DNA of 64,000 bases from Acidimicrobiales bacterium (GCA_016794585.1 JAEUJM010000011.1:62001-126000), one strand, 5' to 3'; shown: positions 16,567 to 26,685, numbered from the stretch's first letter. Numbers and translations are program-made. Notes: generated from the sequence alone by a model not told the origin.

Positions 16567-18084
16567 ATGAAGAAGAAGCTCCTGGTGGGCGCCGGCATCA
16601 CCGGCGCACTTGTCCTCCTGACCTCGGTGGCGGCCGGCGCTCAGGACGTCGACCCCGTCGAGGCAGTGACCGATCTCGGCATCCAGCTGAACCTGCTCTG
16701 GGTCGTCATCGGCGCCATCCTCGTCATCTTCATGCAGGCCGGGTTCGCCCTGGTCGAGACCGGCTTCTGCCGGGCCAAGCACGCCTCGCACGTGGTCTCC
16801 ACGAACTTCGCCATCTTCGGCCTCGGCTTCGTGGCGTTCTTCCTGGTCGGCTACCCCCTGATGTTCGGCGGCTACAGCCTCCCGCTCATCGGCATGGATA
16901 CGCCGACGGGCACGAACCTCATCGGCTCGGGTGAGTGGGTCTTCCTGTGGCAGGGAGGCTGGGCCGGCAGCGGCTCCGCCTTCTACACCGCCGGAGCGAT
17001 GGCCTTCTTCCTCTACATGGTGGCCTTCATGGACACCGTGGCGACCATCCCCACCGGGGCCATGGCCGAGCGGTGGAAGTGGAGCGCCTTCGTGGGATGG
17101 GGCCTCTTCTGCGGCGCCATCTACTACCCGCTGTTCGGGGCCTGGACGTGGGGCGGCGGCTGGCTGGCCCAGCTCGGCAACTCCATGGACCTGGGCGCCG
17201 GCTACGTGGACTTCGCCGGCTCCGGCGTGGTGCACGCCGTCGGTGGTGTGGCCGGCCTCGCCGGTGCACTGGTCCTCGGGGCCCGCATCGGCAAGTTCAA
17301 CGAGGACGGCTCGGCCAACGTGATGCCGGGCCACCACATCCCCATGGCCATGCTGGGCACCTTCATCCTGCTCTTCGGCTGGTTCGGGTTCAACGCCGCC
17401 TCGACGTTCGCGGCCACCGACACCCGCTTCGCCGTCGTGGCCCTGAACACCGCCCTCGCCGCCGCCTTCGGTGCCACCACGGCGATGTTCTTCATGATGA
17501 GCCGCGGTGACAAGAAGCCGGACCCCGGCATGATGGTCAACGGCATGCTCGGCGGCCTCGTGGCCATCACCGCCCCGTGCGCCTTCGTGCAGCCCTGGGC
17601 GGCAGCGGTCATCGGCATCATCGCCGGCCTGCTGATCCCGGTGTCGCTGGGCTTCTTCGAGAAGCGCGGCATCGACGACCCGGTGGGCGCCATCTCGGTC
17701 CACGGCGTGGGCGGCATCTTCGGTGTGCTCTGCGTGGGGATCTTCGCCGACGGCCAGTACGGCGCCGGCTGGAACGGCACCGAGGTCACCGGCATCACCG
17801 GCATCCTCTACGACACCTCGGACGGCGCCAAGCAGCTGGCCTCGCAGGCCATCGGCGCCCTCGTGATCTGCACGGTGATCTTCGGGGTGGCCTACGCCTT
17901 CTTCAAGATCCAGAACGCGGTCATGAAGGGTGGGATCCGCAGCAAGGAGGCCGACGAGATCGAGGGCCTCGATCTGCCCGAGATGGGCATGCTCGCCTAC
18001 CCCGAGTTCATGGGCTCGCACGTCCCTGGCCTCGAGGAGCAGCAGACCCACGATCCGTCCGGCGTGGAGATGACCCACAAGTAG
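16567..18084 (+). CDS. amt: ammonium transporter (first copy, with signal peptide)
   Basis: 505 residues. A signal peptide (MKKKLLVGAGITGALVLLT, cut near AAGAQD) precedes eleven membrane helices of the Amt/Mep/Rh family. The pore histidines lie in VVHAVGGVAGLAG and ISVHGVGGIFGV, and GWFGFNAAST is the helix-6 signature. ETGFCRAKHASHVV is typical of the longer cyanobacterial and actinobacterial Amt type. The start at 16567 has GGGGAG about 10 bases upstream; earlier in-frame starts would add residues before the signal peptide. The product conducts NH4+/NH3 across the membrane and should be gated by the neighbouring PII protein. It is monocistronic, ending at a strong UUCG hairpin. Confidence 0.93.
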   Translation: MKKKLLVGAGITGALVLLTSVAAGAQDVDPVEAVTDLGIQLNLLWVVIGAILVIFMQAGFALVETGFCRAKHASHVVSTNFAIFGLGFVAFFLVGYPLMFGGYSLPLIGMDTPTGTNLIGSGEWVFLWQGGWAGSGSAFYTAGAMAFFLYMVAFMDTVATIPTGAMAERWKWSAFVGWGLFCGAIYYPLFGAWTWGGGWLAQLGNSMDLGAGYVDFAGSGVVHAVGGVAGLAGALVLGARIGKFNEDGSANVMPGHHIPMAMLGTFILLFGWFGFNAASTFAATDTRFAVVALNTALAAAFGATTAMFFMMSRGDKKPDPGMMVNGMLGGLVAITAPCAFVQPWAAAVIGIIAGLLIPVSLGFFEKRGIDDPVGAISVHGVGGIFGVLCVGIFADGQYGAGWNGTEVTGITGILYDTSDGAKQLASQAIGALVICTVIFGVAYAFFKIQNAVMKGGIRSKEADEIEGLDLPEMGMLAYPEFMGSHVPGLEEQQTHDPSGVEMTHK

Positions 18085-18116
18085 TCGTCACCTCCGCACC
18101 ACAGCAGCGTCCGGGA

Positions 18117-18144
18117 CGGGTGCGGGCCTTCGGGCCCGCACCCG
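18117..18144 (+). terminator. terminator hairpin after amt1
   Basis: A perfect 12-bp stem (18117-18128 with 18133-18144) closed by a TTCG tetraloop lies 32 bp after the amt1 stop. There is no T-tract, as is common in high-GC actinobacteria. Confidence 0.75.
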
Positions 18145-18186
18145 CTCCGCGCCCCGGCTCGAGGCACCGCCCAGCGCCCCGGGGAG

Positions 18187-18262
18187 GTCAGAAAGCCGAA
18201 AGAGTATGGCCATGAAGCGGTCATCTCTCCGCGACAGGGCGGAGACCCGGTCTCCGTAGCGT
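18187..18262 (+). promoter_or_regulatory. 11-bp phased operator and -10 box of the second orphan regulator
   Basis: Pentamers at 18187 (GTCAG), 18198 (GAAAG), 18209 (GCCAT), 18220 (GTCAT), 18231 (GCGAC) and 18242 (GAGAC) keep an exact 11-bp phase. The last ends 10 bp before TAGCGT (18257-18262). The ATG follows 7 bases later, so the transcript should be leaderless. Individual sites are weaker than in the sister promoter. Confidence 0.5.
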
Positions 18263-18269
18263 CCCGGCC

Positions 18270-18800
18270 ATGTCCCTCCTGGCCCCGACGGGCGTCGTCG
18301 CCGACGTCGTTCTGGTGCGCTGGCCGAGTGAACGGGTCGAGCGGGACCGCCTCGCCGCCGAGGGCGTCCCCCGGCTCCTCCTGGTGGCGGCCGGCGCGAC
18401 GCCGCCGGAGGGCGGGGACCCACGTGAGGACTGGATCCGCACCCCGGCGGACCCCGTGGATCTCCACCATCGGATCGAAGCGCTCCGTCGAGCGAGCGCC
18501 CCCCCGGATGCCGTCCACCTCGACGAGGGGGGCCTGCTCTGGCGAGGTGCGCACTGGGTGGCCCTCGCCCCGGTCGAGCAGGCCCTCGCGGCGCGACTGC
18601 TCGAGCCACCCGGTCGCCTCGTGGGCCGCCACGAGTTGCTCGGGGCGGTGTGGCCCGACCAGGACGTCGAGGAGCGGGCGCTCGACCGCGGGGTCGCCCG
18701 CCTGCGCCGCAAGGTCGACCACCTCGGGGTGCGGGTCCACACCGTGCGTGGGTGCGGCTACCTCCTCGCCGTGGGCGTGCTGGGCGGCCTCCCGTCGTGA
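18270..18800 (+). CDS. second orphan OmpR/PhoB-type winged-helix regulator with shortened receiver
   Basis: 176 residues, paralogous over its full length to the protein at 15317-15844. Shared features are VLVRWPSE, the PRLLLV strand, EDWIRTPADPVDLHHRIEAL and the winged helix ending in HTVRGCGYLLAV. As in the sister, no phospho-acceptor aspartate is recognisable. TAGCGT lies 7 bases before the ATG, giving a leaderless start. It is translationally coupled (GTGA) to a small membrane protein, and amt2-glnK2 follow. The duplication of regulator, PII and Amt suggests two parallel nitrogen-response modules, perhaps tuned to different ammonium levels. The family call is sound; the regulated genes are inferred from operator positions. 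Confidence 0.78.
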   Translation: MSLLAPTGVVADVVLVRWPSERVERDRLAAEGVPRLLLVAAGATPPEGGDPREDWIRTPADPVDLHHRIEALRRASAPPDAVHLDEGGLLWRGAHWVALAPVEQALAARLLEPPGRLVGRHELLGAVWPDQDVEERALDRGVARLRRKVDHLGVRVHTVRGCGYLLAVGVLGGLPS

Positions 18801-19168
18801 GCCGATCACGGAAGCGGTGGGCCGTGCCCCACCACCGGCCTCGTCCGGTCGTCCTGGCGGCCGCGCTGGTGGTCGCCCTCGGGGTGGCGGCGATGGGCGG
18901 AGCGGCGATCCGCGCCGACGGACCGAGCTGGCTCCCGGACCGTTCCGGCCACACCGAGCGCGCAGTCGTCGCGGCGGTACGTGCACCTTCTCCGGTGCGG
19001 GGCCCGGACACGCACCGGGTCGCGCCGGCGCTCGGCGTGCTCGCGATGGCGTCGGTCGTGATCGCGACGCGGTGGTGTCGTCTCGCCGGCGGTCGGACCG
19101 GGTCGCGGCCGCGCCCGATTCGTCCCTTTCAGGTCCCGCGCGGCCCGCCGCTCGGCTCCGTGGTGTGA
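18797..19168 (+). CDS. small hypothetical membrane protein
   Basis: A 123-residue basic protein that starts with GTG inside the stop of the second orphan regulator (GTGA overlap). Two hydrophobic stretches, VVLAAALVVALGVAAMGGAA near residue 20 and APALGVLAMASVVIA near 75, predict membrane helices; the rest is arginine- and proline-rich. No known domain is recognised. The 4-base overlap and the hairpin right after its stop support its being a real member of the regulator transcript. It might tether or sense for the regulator, but this is speculation. Confidence 0.5.
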   Translation: MSRSRKRWAVPHHRPRPVVLAAALVVALGVAAMGGAAIRADGPSWLPDRSGHTERAVVAAVRAPSPVRGPDTHRVAPALGVLAMASVVIATRWCRLAGGRTGSRPRPIRPFQVPRGPPLGSVV

Positions 19169-19194
19169 CGACGCCGGGGAGCCCCCCGGCGTCG
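19169..19194 (+). terminator. terminator hairpin after the second regulator unit
   Basis: An 11-bp perfect stem (19169-19179 with 19184-19194) with an AGCC loop begins right at the stop of the small membrane protein gene and is followed by CCTTCCTCGTC. Confidence 0.7.
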
Positions 19195-19332
19195 CCTTCC
19201 TCGTCACCGCCGCGGTGGCCTGAGACCTTTGGAGAGACGAATGAGCATTCTCGCGACGCGCCGAGTGGCGTGCCCGCCCAACCCTGACCACGAGCGCACC
19301 GGCTCGGTGCGCTCCGCGCTGGACAGGGTCCA

Positions 19333-19375
19333 TTCACCCCGAGGAAACACTCGGGAAACAACTGACTCGTACCTT
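19333..19375 (+). promoter_or_regulatory. GlnR/PhoP-like operator and -10 box of amt2
   Basis: TTCAC (19333), GAAAC (19344) and GAAAC (19355) are spaced 11 bp apart. A 10-bp gap then leads to TACCTT (19370-19375). The half-sites and the spacing are the same as in the first regulator promoter. The leader before amt2 would be about 68 bases. Confidence 0.65.
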
Positions 19376-19449
19376 TCGTGCGTCCGACGACCCGGAGGCA
19401 ACGACATGACCGCACCGCCCGAGACGCAGCGCACGGAAGGGGTTCGCTG

Positions 19450-21082
<1,633 letters not shown>

Positions 21083-21100
21083 CGAGCGCCCGACGCCCGG

Positions 21101-21134
21101 GAGGTGCCCCGGCCCACACGGGCCGGGGCACCTC
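21101..21134 (+). terminator. terminator hairpin after glnK2
   Basis: A perfect 15-bp stem (21101-21115 with 21120-21134, GAGGTGCCCCGGCCC paired) with an ACAC loop lies 18 bp after the glnK2 stop. This is the strongest hairpin in the nitrogen region. Confidence 0.82.
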
Positions 21135-21152
21135 ACCCGGTCGGAACGAGCC

Positions 21153-21206
21153 GTCACATTCCGGACTCAATCCCGGAACCGAGCCGAAACCGTTCCTTCG
21201 TACTCT
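21153..21206 (+). promoter_or_regulatory. 11-bp phased operator and -10 box of the mrp operon
   Basis: GTCAC (21153), GACTC (21164), GGAAC (21175) and GAAAC (21186) are phased at 11 bp. The last ends 10 bp before TACTCT (21201-21206). The layout equals that of the amt promoters, which predicts that the antiporter operon belongs to the same regulon. Confidence 0.6.
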
Positions 21207-21277
21207 CCGCCTTCGCCGGGCCGGACGCCTGATCCGTCCCGAGCGACCCCGACCGACCCGACTCCGAGGAGCCTCCG

Positions 21278-23650
21278 CTGACCGCCGTGCTGCTGTTCCA
21301 TGTGGCACTGGGTCTGGCCCTCGTCGCCGCGGGCCACCGCCTCGGTCGGCGGGCCTTCGCCGTCGCGGCCCTGGCGCCGCTCGCCGGCTTCGTGTGGGCC
21401 GCGGCGCGCTACCCCGAGGTGATCGACGGGGAGGTCGTCGCCCAGCAGTGGACCTGGGTCCCCGCCCTCGGGCTGTCGATCGACCTGCGCCTGAACGGCT
21501 TCGCCCTGCTGATGTTCCTGTTGATCACGGGGATCGGGTTCCTCGTCCAGGCGTACGCCCGCCAGTACTTCGCCCCGGACCGTGAAGGCCTACACCGCCT
21601 CGCCGGGCTGTTGCTGCTGTTCACCGGCGCCATGCTCGGCGTCGTCACGGCGGCCAACCTGCTCGTGCTCTACCTGGCCTGGGAGCTGACGTCGGTCACG
21701 TCGTACCTCCTCATCGGGTGGACCGACCGCGACCCCAAGGCCCGAGCCTCCGCCCTCCAGGCTCTGCTGACGACGGGCGCCGGCGGCGTGGCCATGCTGG
21801 GCGGCTTCGTGTTGATCGGGGAGTCCGCCGGCACCTACGACCTCGCCGCGCTGGCGGCTTCGCCCCCGACCGGCACGGTGGTGGACGTCGCGGTCGTGCT
21901 CGTCCTCCTCGGCGCGTTCACCAAGTCCGCGCAGTTCCCGTTCTCGGCCTGGCTTCCGGGGGCCATGGTGGCGCCGACGCCGGTGAGCGCCTTCCTGCAC
22001 TCGGCGACCATGGTGAAGGCCGGCGTGTACCTGATCGCCCTCCTGGCGCCGATCTTCGCCGGCGACGGGATCTGGCGGCCGCTGGTGATCGGTGTCGGGC
22101 TGATCACGATGCTCACCGGCGGCTGGAGGGCGCTGCGCCAGTACGACCTGAAGCGCATCCTCGCCTACGGGACGGTCAGCCAGCTCGGCTTCATGGTGGT
22201 GCTGTTCGGGGCGGGCCTTCCCGAGGCCACGGTCGCCGGGGTGACGCTGTTGCTGGCCCACGCCCTGTTCAAGGCCGGCCTCTTCCTCGTGGTGGGCGTC
22301 ATCGACCACCAGGCCCACACGCGCGACATCCGCGCCCTGGGCGCCTACGGGCCCGGGTGGCGGGGTCCCCTGGTCGTGGCCCTCTTGTCGGGCGCGTCCA
22401 TGGCGGGCATCCCACTGCTCTTCGGGTTCGTGGCCAAGGAGCTCGCCTACGACGCCTGGGTGCACGGCGAGCTCGCCGGCAGCGCACTGGTGCTCGCCGG
22501 CATCGTCGCCGGTTCGGTGCTCACGTTCGCCTACACCGCTCGCCTGCTGCTCGGCGCCTTCCGGCCGGGCGTGCTGAGCGAGCGCGACGTGGTGGAAGGC
22601 CCCGTGCCGATCGAACCACCGCCGGCCCCCGCCACGGCGTTCTGGCTGCCGGCCGCGGTGCTCGGGGCCCTCACCGTGGTGCTCGGCCTCGTGCCGAACC
22701 TGGCCTCGGGGATGGTGGGCGCCGCCGCGCACAGCATCGACCCCGGGGTGGAGCACGTGCACCTGGCCATCTGGCACGGGTTCAACCCGGCCCTCGCGCT
22801 CTCCGGCCTGACCGTGCTGCTCGGGGTGTTGCTCGTGGTAGGCGGGCCGGTCGTGGCCCGACTGCAGCGGGCCCTGCCCCACCCGGTCGACGGGGACGTC
22901 GCCTACCTCGGTACCATGCGCACGCTCAACCGCGTGGCCGACCGCGTCACCGGGGTCATGCAGTCGGGCTCGCTCCCGGTCTACCTGGCGGTCATCCTCA
23001 CGACCGCGGCCGTCGTGCCCGGGTGGGCGCTGCTCCAGGGTCCGGCGCCGGCTCTGCCGCCCCTCACGTCCGGTCCGGGCGACTGGGCGGCGGCCGCGCT
23101 GCTCGTGTGCGGCGGCGCCGCGGCCGCCGTGGTGCGCCAGCGCATGGCGGCGGTGCTGTGCCTCGGGGCCGTGGGCTTCGGCATGGCGCTGGTCTTCGTC
23201 CTCCAGGGGGCTCCGGACCTCGCGCTCACCCAGGTCTGCGTCGACACCATCGGCGCCGTGGTGTTCGTCCTGGTCCTGCGCCACCTGCCGCAGCGCTTCG
23301 GCGTCCGTGCCACCCCCTTCGGGCGGACGCTGCGCCTGGTCGTCTCCGGGCTGGTCGGGCTGTTCGTGCTCGGCTTCCTCCTCGTGGCCGGCGACGCCCG
23401 AGTCGACCCGAGCATCTCGAGCGCTTTCATCGAGCGGGCCCTCGAGGAGGGCGGCGGGCGCAACGTCGTCAACGTGGTGCTCGTCGACATCCGCGGGTTC
23501 GACACCATGGGAGAGATCACGGTGCTCGCCGTCGCATCGATCGGCGTGTACGCGCTCGCCCGTCTCTCGCGGCGCGAGCGCCACGAGGACCGCTCCTTCA
23601 CCCCGGCGCGGGCCGCCCGTGACGCCGACGAGGCGCGAGGTCGCTCGTGA
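21278..23650 (+). CDS. mrpA: Na+/H+ antiporter subunit A (MrpA/MnhA)
   Basis: About 790 residues and some 20 membrane helices. The N-terminal two thirds are the NuoL-like proton-translocating part, with WELTSVTSYLLIGW, FLHSATMVKAGVYL and KRILAYGTVSQLGFM. The C-terminal part holds the MrpB-like DUF4040 region (FVLQGAPDLALTQVCVDTI). GAGGAG lies 7 bases before a CTG at 21278, while the next usual start, GTG at 21287, is 16 bases away, so a rare CTG start giving MTAVLLFHVALG is likely. It is the first gene of mrpABCDEFG, a complex that exchanges cytoplasmic Na+ for H+ and supports pH and sodium tolerance. The next gene overlaps by 4 bases. Confidence 0.93.
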   Translation: MTAVLLFHVALGLALVAAGHRLGRRAFAVAALAPLAGFVWAAARYPEVIDGEVVAQQWTWVPALGLSIDLRLNGFALLMFLLITGIGFLVQAYARQYFAPDREGLHRLAGLLLLFTGAMLGVVTAANLLVLYLAWELTSVTSYLLIGWTDRDPKARASALQALLTTGAGGVAMLGGFVLIGESAGTYDLAALAASPPTGTVVDVAVVLVLLGAFTKSAQFPFSAWLPGAMVAPTPVSAFLHSATMVKAGVYLIALLAPIFAGDGIWRPLVIGVGLITMLTGGWRALRQYDLKRILAYGTVSQLGFMVVLFGAGLPEATVAGVTLLLAHALFKAGLFLVVGVIDHQAHTRDIRALGAYGPGWRGPLVVALLSGASMAGIPLLFGFVAKELAYDAWVHGELAGSALVLAGIVAGSVLTFAYTARLLLGAFRPGVLSERDVVEGPVPIEPPPAPATAFWLPAAVLGALTVVLGLVPNLASGMVGAAAHSIDPGVEHVHLAIWHGFNPALALSGLTVLLGVLLVVGGPVVARLQRALPHPVDGDVAYLGTMRTLNRVADRVTGVMQSGSLPVYLAVILTTAAVVPGWALLQGPAPALPPLTSGPGDWAAAALLVCGGAAAAVVRQRMAAVLCLGAVGFGMALVFVLQGAPDLALTQVCVDTIGAVVFVLVLRHLPQRFGVRATPFGRTLRLVVSGLVGLFVLGFLLVAGDARVDPSISSAFIERALEEGGGRNVVNVVLVDIRGFDTMGEITVLAVASIGVYALARLSRRERHEDRSFTPARAARDADEARGRS

Positions 23651-24111
23651 GGCGGTCGCTGATCCTCGACGTGGTGGTGCGCCTGGTGTTCCACTCGGCG
23701 CTCCTGCTCGGCCTGTTCCTCCTGTTCACGGGCCACAACCGTCCCGGCGGCGGCTTCGTCGGCGGACTCGTGGCGGGCGCAGCGGTTTCCCTGCGTTACG
23801 TGGCGGGCGGCATCGACGAGGTGCGCGACACGTTGCCCGTCCGCCCGTGGACGCTGCTGGGCACCGGCCTGGTGATCGCCGCCTCGACATTGCTCCTGCC
23901 CCTGGTGTTCGGCCGCCAGCTCATGGAGCACGCCAAGCTCGACCTCCACCTCGGGATCCTCGGCGAGGCGCACGTCAACACCGCACTCTTCTTCGACGTC
24001 GGGGTCGCCTTCGTGGTCGTGGGCATGGTGCTGCTCCTGCTGGTCGCGTTCGGCGAGCGCCTGCCGCTGTTCGGCGCCCCGTGGCTGCTCCGGGACGAGC
24101 GGGACCGATGA
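23647..24111 (+). CDS. mrpB: Na+/H+ antiporter subunit B (MrpB/MnhB)
   Basis: 154 residues with four helices and the MnhB signature FTGHNRPGGGFVGGLVAGAA; SLILDVVVRLVFHSALL forms helix 1. It starts with GTG overlapping the mrpA stop by 4 bases and ends in an ATGA overlap with mrpC. MrpB lies near MrpA within the complex and is needed for antiport. Its length is normal for the single-domain MrpB. Confidence 0.93.
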   Translation: MRRSLILDVVVRLVFHSALLLGLFLLFTGHNRPGGGFVGGLVAGAAVSLRYVAGGIDEVRDTLPVRPWTLLGTGLVIAASTLLLPLVFGRQLMEHAKLDLHLGILGEAHVNTALFFDVGVAFVVVGMVLLLLVAFGERLPLFGAPWLLRDERDR

Positions 24112-24554
24112 GCCTCGTGCTCGCCGTCAGCGCGGCGGCCCTCTTCTCGCTCGGCACCTGGCTGCTGCTCCAGCGCAGCCTGAGCCGCATCATCATCGGG
24201 CTCGGCCTGCTCGGCCACGGCGCCAACCTGCTCCTGATGCTCTCGGGTCAACGGCGGGGCGTCGCCCCCTTCGTCGGCTCGATCGGCTCGAGCCGCCCCG
24301 CCGACCCGATGCCGCAGGCACTGGCCCTCACCGCCATCGTGATCTCGTTCGGCGTGACGGCCTTCCTGCTGGCGCTGGCCTACCGCAGTTGGCAGCTCAC
24401 CGGCGACGACCTGGTCGAGGACGACGTCGAGGATCGACGCATCGCCCGGGAGGGCGAAGGTGCCGTCGACGAGGAGGTCGTGGACCAGGAGGCGCTGTCG
24501 GCCGCGACCGTCGACGCCGACAGCGGCGGCGAGACGACCGGGGAGGAGGGGTGA
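24108..24554 (+). CDS. mrpC: Na+/H+ antiporter subunit C (MrpC/MnhC), NuoK-like
   Basis: 148 residues. Three helices follow the NuoK pattern (SRIIIGLGLLGHGANLLLM, then DPMPQALALTAIVISFGVTA, the usual MrpC signature). A 50-residue acidic tail (EDDVEDRRIAREGE and GGETTGEEG) extends beyond the common 110-120 residue length. It overlaps mrpB by ATGA and mrpD by TGATG, so translation is coupled. The cytoplasmic acidic tail is unusual, but no motif is visible in it. Confidence 0.93.
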   Translation: MSLVLAVSAAALFSLGTWLLLQRSLSRIIIGLGLLGHGANLLLMLSGQRRGVAPFVGSIGSSRPADPMPQALALTAIVISFGVTAFLLALAYRSWQLTGDDLVEDDVEDRRIAREGEGAVDEEVVDQEALSAATVDADSGGETTGEEG

Positions 24555-26044
24555 TGCGCGTCCTGTTGCCGCTGCCCGTGGTCCTCCCGCTGTTGGGGGC
24601 CGGGCTCTCCATGGCGGCGGCACGGCGGCGGTGGCTCCAGCGGGCCATCGGGATCGGTGTGCTCAGCATCACAACTGCGGTCTCGGTCGCCATCCTCGTG
24701 GGGGTCGATCAGGACGGTCCCGCCGCGGCGTTCATGGGGGGCTGGGAGGCGCCGGTCGGCATCTCGCTCGTGGCCGACCGCTTCAGCGCGCTGCTCCTCG
24801 CCGTTGCGTCGCCCGTGCTCGTGGCCGTGCTCATCTTCGCCATCGGCCAGCCCGGGACCGAGCGCGAGCAGCCCGGCTTCCACCCCGTCTACCTCGTGCT
24901 GGCCGCGGGGGTCGCCCTGTCGTTCCTCACCGGTGACCTGTTCAACCTGTTCGTGGCCTTCGAGATGATGCTCACCGCGAGCTACGTGCTGATCACCATC
25001 GGCGGGCGCGCCGACCAGGTGCGGTCGGGCATGACCTACGTGGTCATCAACCTCGTGGCGTCGGTGCTGTTCGTGGGGATGCTCGGCCTGCTGTACGCCG
25101 CGCTGGGCACCGTGAACATGGCCGACCTGGCCGAGGGCATGGGGTCGTTGTCGCCCAGCCTCCGCCTCGCGTTCGCCCTGATGATGTTCGTGGTCTTCGG
25201 GATCAAGGCCGCGGTCTTCCCTCTCTTCTTCTGGCTACCCGACAGCTACCCGACGGCGCCGACCGCGGTCACGGCCGTGTTCGCAGGCCTACTCACCAAG
25301 GTCGGCGTCTACTGCATCATCCGGACCCAGACGCTGATCGTGCCGGAAGCGGATCGACCCATCGGCTTCCTGCTCGTCATCGCCGGGCTCACCATGGTGA
25401 TCGGCGTCCTCGGCGCCATCGCCCAGAACGACATGAAGCGCATCTTGAGCTTCCACATCGTCAGCCAGATCGGGTACATGATCCTCGGCCTCGCCCTGTT
25501 CACCGTGGCTGGCGTCGCCGCCGCCATCTTGTTCGTGGTCAACCAGATCGTCCTCAAGAGCACCCTGCTGCTGAGCGCCGGAATGGTCGACCACTCCGCC
25601 GGCTCGGCCCAGCTGACGCGCATCGGCGGCCTGGCCCGGAAGTTCCCGGTGCTCGGCTGGATCTTCCTGCTGCCGGCGCTGAGCCTCGCCGGCATCCCGC
25701 CGTTCTCCGGCTTCGTGGCCAAGCTGGCCGTGGTCGAGGCCGGCTTCGACGAGAAGGCGTGGGCCGTGGTCGCGGCCAGCCTGGCCGTGAGCGTCCTGAC
25801 CCTCTACTCCATGACCAAGATCTGGGGCGGCGCCTTCTGGGGCACGCCCGAGGTGGTGCTCGAGCCCGGTGACGCGGCCACGGCGCGCTTCGGTGGCACC
25901 GTCCCGATGGTGGTGTCCACCGGCGCCCTGGTGGTGGGCACGGTGGCCCTGGCCCTGTTCGCCGGGCCCCTCTACGAGCTCTGCCAACGGGCGGCGGTCG
26001 ACCTGCTCGACCCCGTCGCCTACCGGACGGCGGTCCTCGGATGA
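24554..26044 (+). CDS. mrpD: Na+/H+ antiporter subunit D (MrpD/MnhD), NuoM/N-like
   Basis: 496 residues with about 14 helices. Family signatures are LFNLFVAFEMMLTASYVLI, the lysine helix FGIKAAVFPLFFWLPDSYP (PTAPTAVTAVFAGLLTKVG follows) and NDMKRILSFHIVSQIGYM. It is a proton-channel subunit homologous to complex I antiporter subunits. The ATG at 24554 shares its A with the mrpC stop and has GGAGG upstream; a GTG at 24551 is a possible alternative. It overlaps mrpE by 4 bases. Confidence 0.94.
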   Translation: MRVLLPLPVVLPLLGAGLSMAAARRRWLQRAIGIGVLSITTAVSVAILVGVDQDGPAAAFMGGWEAPVGISLVADRFSALLLAVASPVLVAVLIFAIGQPGTEREQPGFHPVYLVLAAGVALSFLTGDLFNLFVAFEMMLTASYVLITIGGRADQVRSGMTYVVINLVASVLFVGMLGLLYAALGTVNMADLAEGMGSLSPSLRLAFALMMFVVFGIKAAVFPLFFWLPDSYPTAPTAVTAVFAGLLTKVGVYCIIRTQTLIVPEADRPIGFLLVIAGLTMVIGVLGAIAQNDMKRILSFHIVSQIGYMILGLALFTVAGVAAAILFVVNQIVLKSTLLLSAGMVDHSAGSAQLTRIGGLARKFPVLGWIFLLPALSLAGIPPFSGFVAKLAVVEAGFDEKAWAVVAASLAVSVLTLYSMTKIWGGAFWGTPEVVLEPGDAATARFGGTVPMVVSTGALVVGTVALALFAGPLYELCQRAAVDLLDPVAYRTAVLG

Positions 26045-26685
26045 GCGGGGGCCGCGTCACCGCCGGCCGGGCCGTGATCGCCACGTGGTTGACGGTCATG
26101 TGGGTGCTGCTGTGGGGCGACCTGAGCCTGGCCAACGTGCTGACCGGCGTGGTCGTGGCCGTCGGGCTCGTCCTCGTCTTTCCGCCGGCGACCTCCAACG
26201 ACGACCCGATCGTCGTGCGCCCCGTGGCCGCAATCTCGTTCCTGGTGTGGTTCCTCTGGCAGTTGGTCATCACCAACGTGGCAGTGGCGCGCGAGGTGCT
26301 CTTGCCCCGGACCCGGTCGCAGATCCGCCCCGCCGTGGTCGCCGTGCGGCTGCGCACCCGGTCCGGTCGCCTCGCCACCATCATCGCCAACGCCATCACC
26401 TTGACCCCGGGGACCCTCACCATCGACGCCCGCGGCCGACCGGCGCTGTTGTACGTGCACGTCCTCTCCTTCACCGACGAGGCCTCCGCGGTCGCCGACG
26501 TGGAGGACCTCGAGCGACGTGCCGTGCGCGCCTTCGGGACCGCCGAGGACGTGGCCCGGGTCTGTGGCGACCCCGCAGTGCTCGACGGCGCCGGCAGTGC
26601 GGGCGGGTCGGAGGGATCGGGCGGGTCGGATGGGTCGGATGGGTCGGATGGGTCGGATGGGTCGGATGGGGAGGCCTCGCCGTGA
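26041..26685 (+). CDS. mrpE: Na+/H+ antiporter subunit E (MrpE/MnhE)
   Basis: 214 residues. Two or three N-terminal helices are followed by a cytoplasmic domain with TIIANAITLTPGTLTID, the MnhE signature. The C-terminal 30 residues are a low-complexity GS/GSD tail encoded by five perfect 9-bp repeats. Overlaps of 4 bases join it to mrpD (ATGA) and mrpF (GTGA). MrpE is thought to be structural and needed for full activity. The tail is not part of the normal family length (about 160-170) and probably expands and contracts by slippage. Confidence 0.92.
   Translation: MSGGRVTAGRAVIATWLTVMWVLLWGDLSLANVLTGVVVAVGLVLVFPPATSNDDPIVVRPVAAISFLVWFLWQLVITNVAVAREVLLPRTRSQIRPAVVAVRLRTRSGRLATIIANAITLTPGTLTIDARGRPALLYVHVLSFTDEASAVADVEDLERRAVRAFGTAEDVARVCGDPAVLDGAGSAGGSEGSGGSDGSDGSDGSDGSDGEASP
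26623..26667 (+). repeat. 9-bp tandem repeat, five copies, in the mrpE 3' end
   Basis: The unit gggtcggat repeats perfectly five times and encodes Gly-Ser-Asp; imperfect copies precede it from about 26600. It keeps the reading frame whatever the copy number. Confidence 0.9.

Noticed and set aside
21590..23584. Long minus-strand frame opposite mrpA
   Set aside because: Composition is His, Arg, Glu and Gln rich without hydrophobic core; mrpA on the other strand is certain.
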